Below, piece after piece: positions 63,910 to 64,000 of a DNA stretch of 64,000 nucleotides. The stretch's first letter is position 1. The number at the start of each line of letters is the position of its first letter. The notes below the pieces were generated by a model. It saw only the letters and a program-made list of their open reading frames with translations, had not been told where the DNA came from and did not search any database. The stretch covers positions 17,380-81,379 of the IMG/VR virus record IMGVR_UViG_3300032213_001850. One strand, given 5' to 3'. The position numbers were made by a program, and so were the translations under genes. This DNA comes from a virus.

Positions 63910-64000
63910 TTACAAGACATCGTTGGTTAATGAATACCCTTCTCTATAAGGTGTGACCGAACAATCAACATAATTACATTGGAGTTTCTTATACGAAATA
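63910..64000 (-). CDS. Possible C-terminus of a minus-strand gene (partial)
   Basis: A frame open to the window edge on the minus strand ends with TAA at 63912-63910 and encodes about 29 residues (ending REGYSLTNDVL). No competing + strand ORF with a start is present. It would be the second minus-strand gene, convergent with bS21. The length is too short for a firm call. Confidence 0.3.
   Translation of the reverse strand, partial: ISYKKLQCNYVDCSVTPYREGYSLTNDVL

Noticed and set aside
63889-63910. ATCTTAT / ATAAGAT inverted repeat as a bidirectional terminator
   Set aside because: The 7-bp stem is almost all A/T and neither side is followed by a T run, so random occurrence is likely.
1-64000. 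Canonical T4 late promoters (TATAAATA on the coding strand)
   Set aside because: Such strings occur by chance inside coding sequence (e.g. near 7355) but not consistently at gene starts; the reverse-complement-type ATATTTA box is found instead.
1-64000. tRNA genes and CRISPR arrays
   Set aside because: Intergenic gaps are almost all under 80 bases, and none holds a cloverleaf-like or repeat-spacer pattern.

Overview
The window is about 64 kb of one strongly AT-rich tailed-phage genome with a contractile, T4-like virion plan. Diagnostic genes are a gp55-type late sigma factor, gp5/gp25/gp6-type baseplate proteins, a gp17-type large terminase, a gp20-type portal and a gp21/S80 prohead protease. 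All but one of the complete genes are on the + strand, packed with 1-base stop/start overlaps (TAATG), ATGA overlaps or gaps of a few bases. Several features suggest a Bacteroidota host: start codons follow A-rich leaders without clear Shine-Dalgarno sequences, several intergenic gaps carry TTTG-N20-TATATTTA promoters (the Bacteroidota -33/-7 layout), and the phage encodes a bS21 ribosomal protein. No host, integrase, tRNA, CRISPR array or transposon is visible.

Layout: 1-3.7 kb holds the late sigma factor, a NodU/TobZ-type carbamoyltransferase, an SGNH hydrolase-like protein and a small coiled-coil protein. 3.7-20.9 kb is the baseplate/tail block, including a 1656-residue baseplate protein with an exact 19-residue repeat, and two related structural proteins separated by an intrinsic terminator. 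20.9-26.1 kb is DNA metabolism: T7-type endonuclease I, DNA primase, a guanidinoacetate-methyltransferase-like enzyme, and a single polypeptide joining the Mre11/gp47 nuclease and Rad50/gp46 ATPase. A ribbon-helix-helix regulator at 26.1-26.3 kb is the only complete minus-strand gene and is preceded by tandem 10-bp repeats. 26.4-31.6 kb is a giant tail fibre gene.

The most unusual part is 31.6-52.4 kb, directly coupled to the fibre stop codon. It holds about 18 genes of glycan and small-molecule chemistry: glycosyltransferases of several folds, including two beta-1,4-galactosyltransferase-like (GT7) enzymes interrupted by a lectin (LamG-like) domain; a free LamG-like protein; a twitch-type radical SAM enzyme; nucleotide-sugar SDR epimerases; an RmlC-type epimerase; 2-oxoglutarate/Fe(II) oxygenases, one fused to an SDR; two SAM methyltransferases; four SGNH-like proteins; and separate alpha and beta halves of a thiamine-diphosphate E1 enzyme. 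I infer a pathway that builds and attaches an unusual glycan, possibly to the tail fibre or the host surface.

52.4-64 kb holds a ligase-like/NMN-adenylyltransferase fusion and the packaging and head-assembly genes (terminase, portal, prohead protease), ending with a Dps-like protein and bS21. The major capsid protein is not in the window. By eye I found no GATC tetranucleotide in the whole window, where about 150 would be expected at this base composition; this suggests strong selection by a GATC-specific host system.
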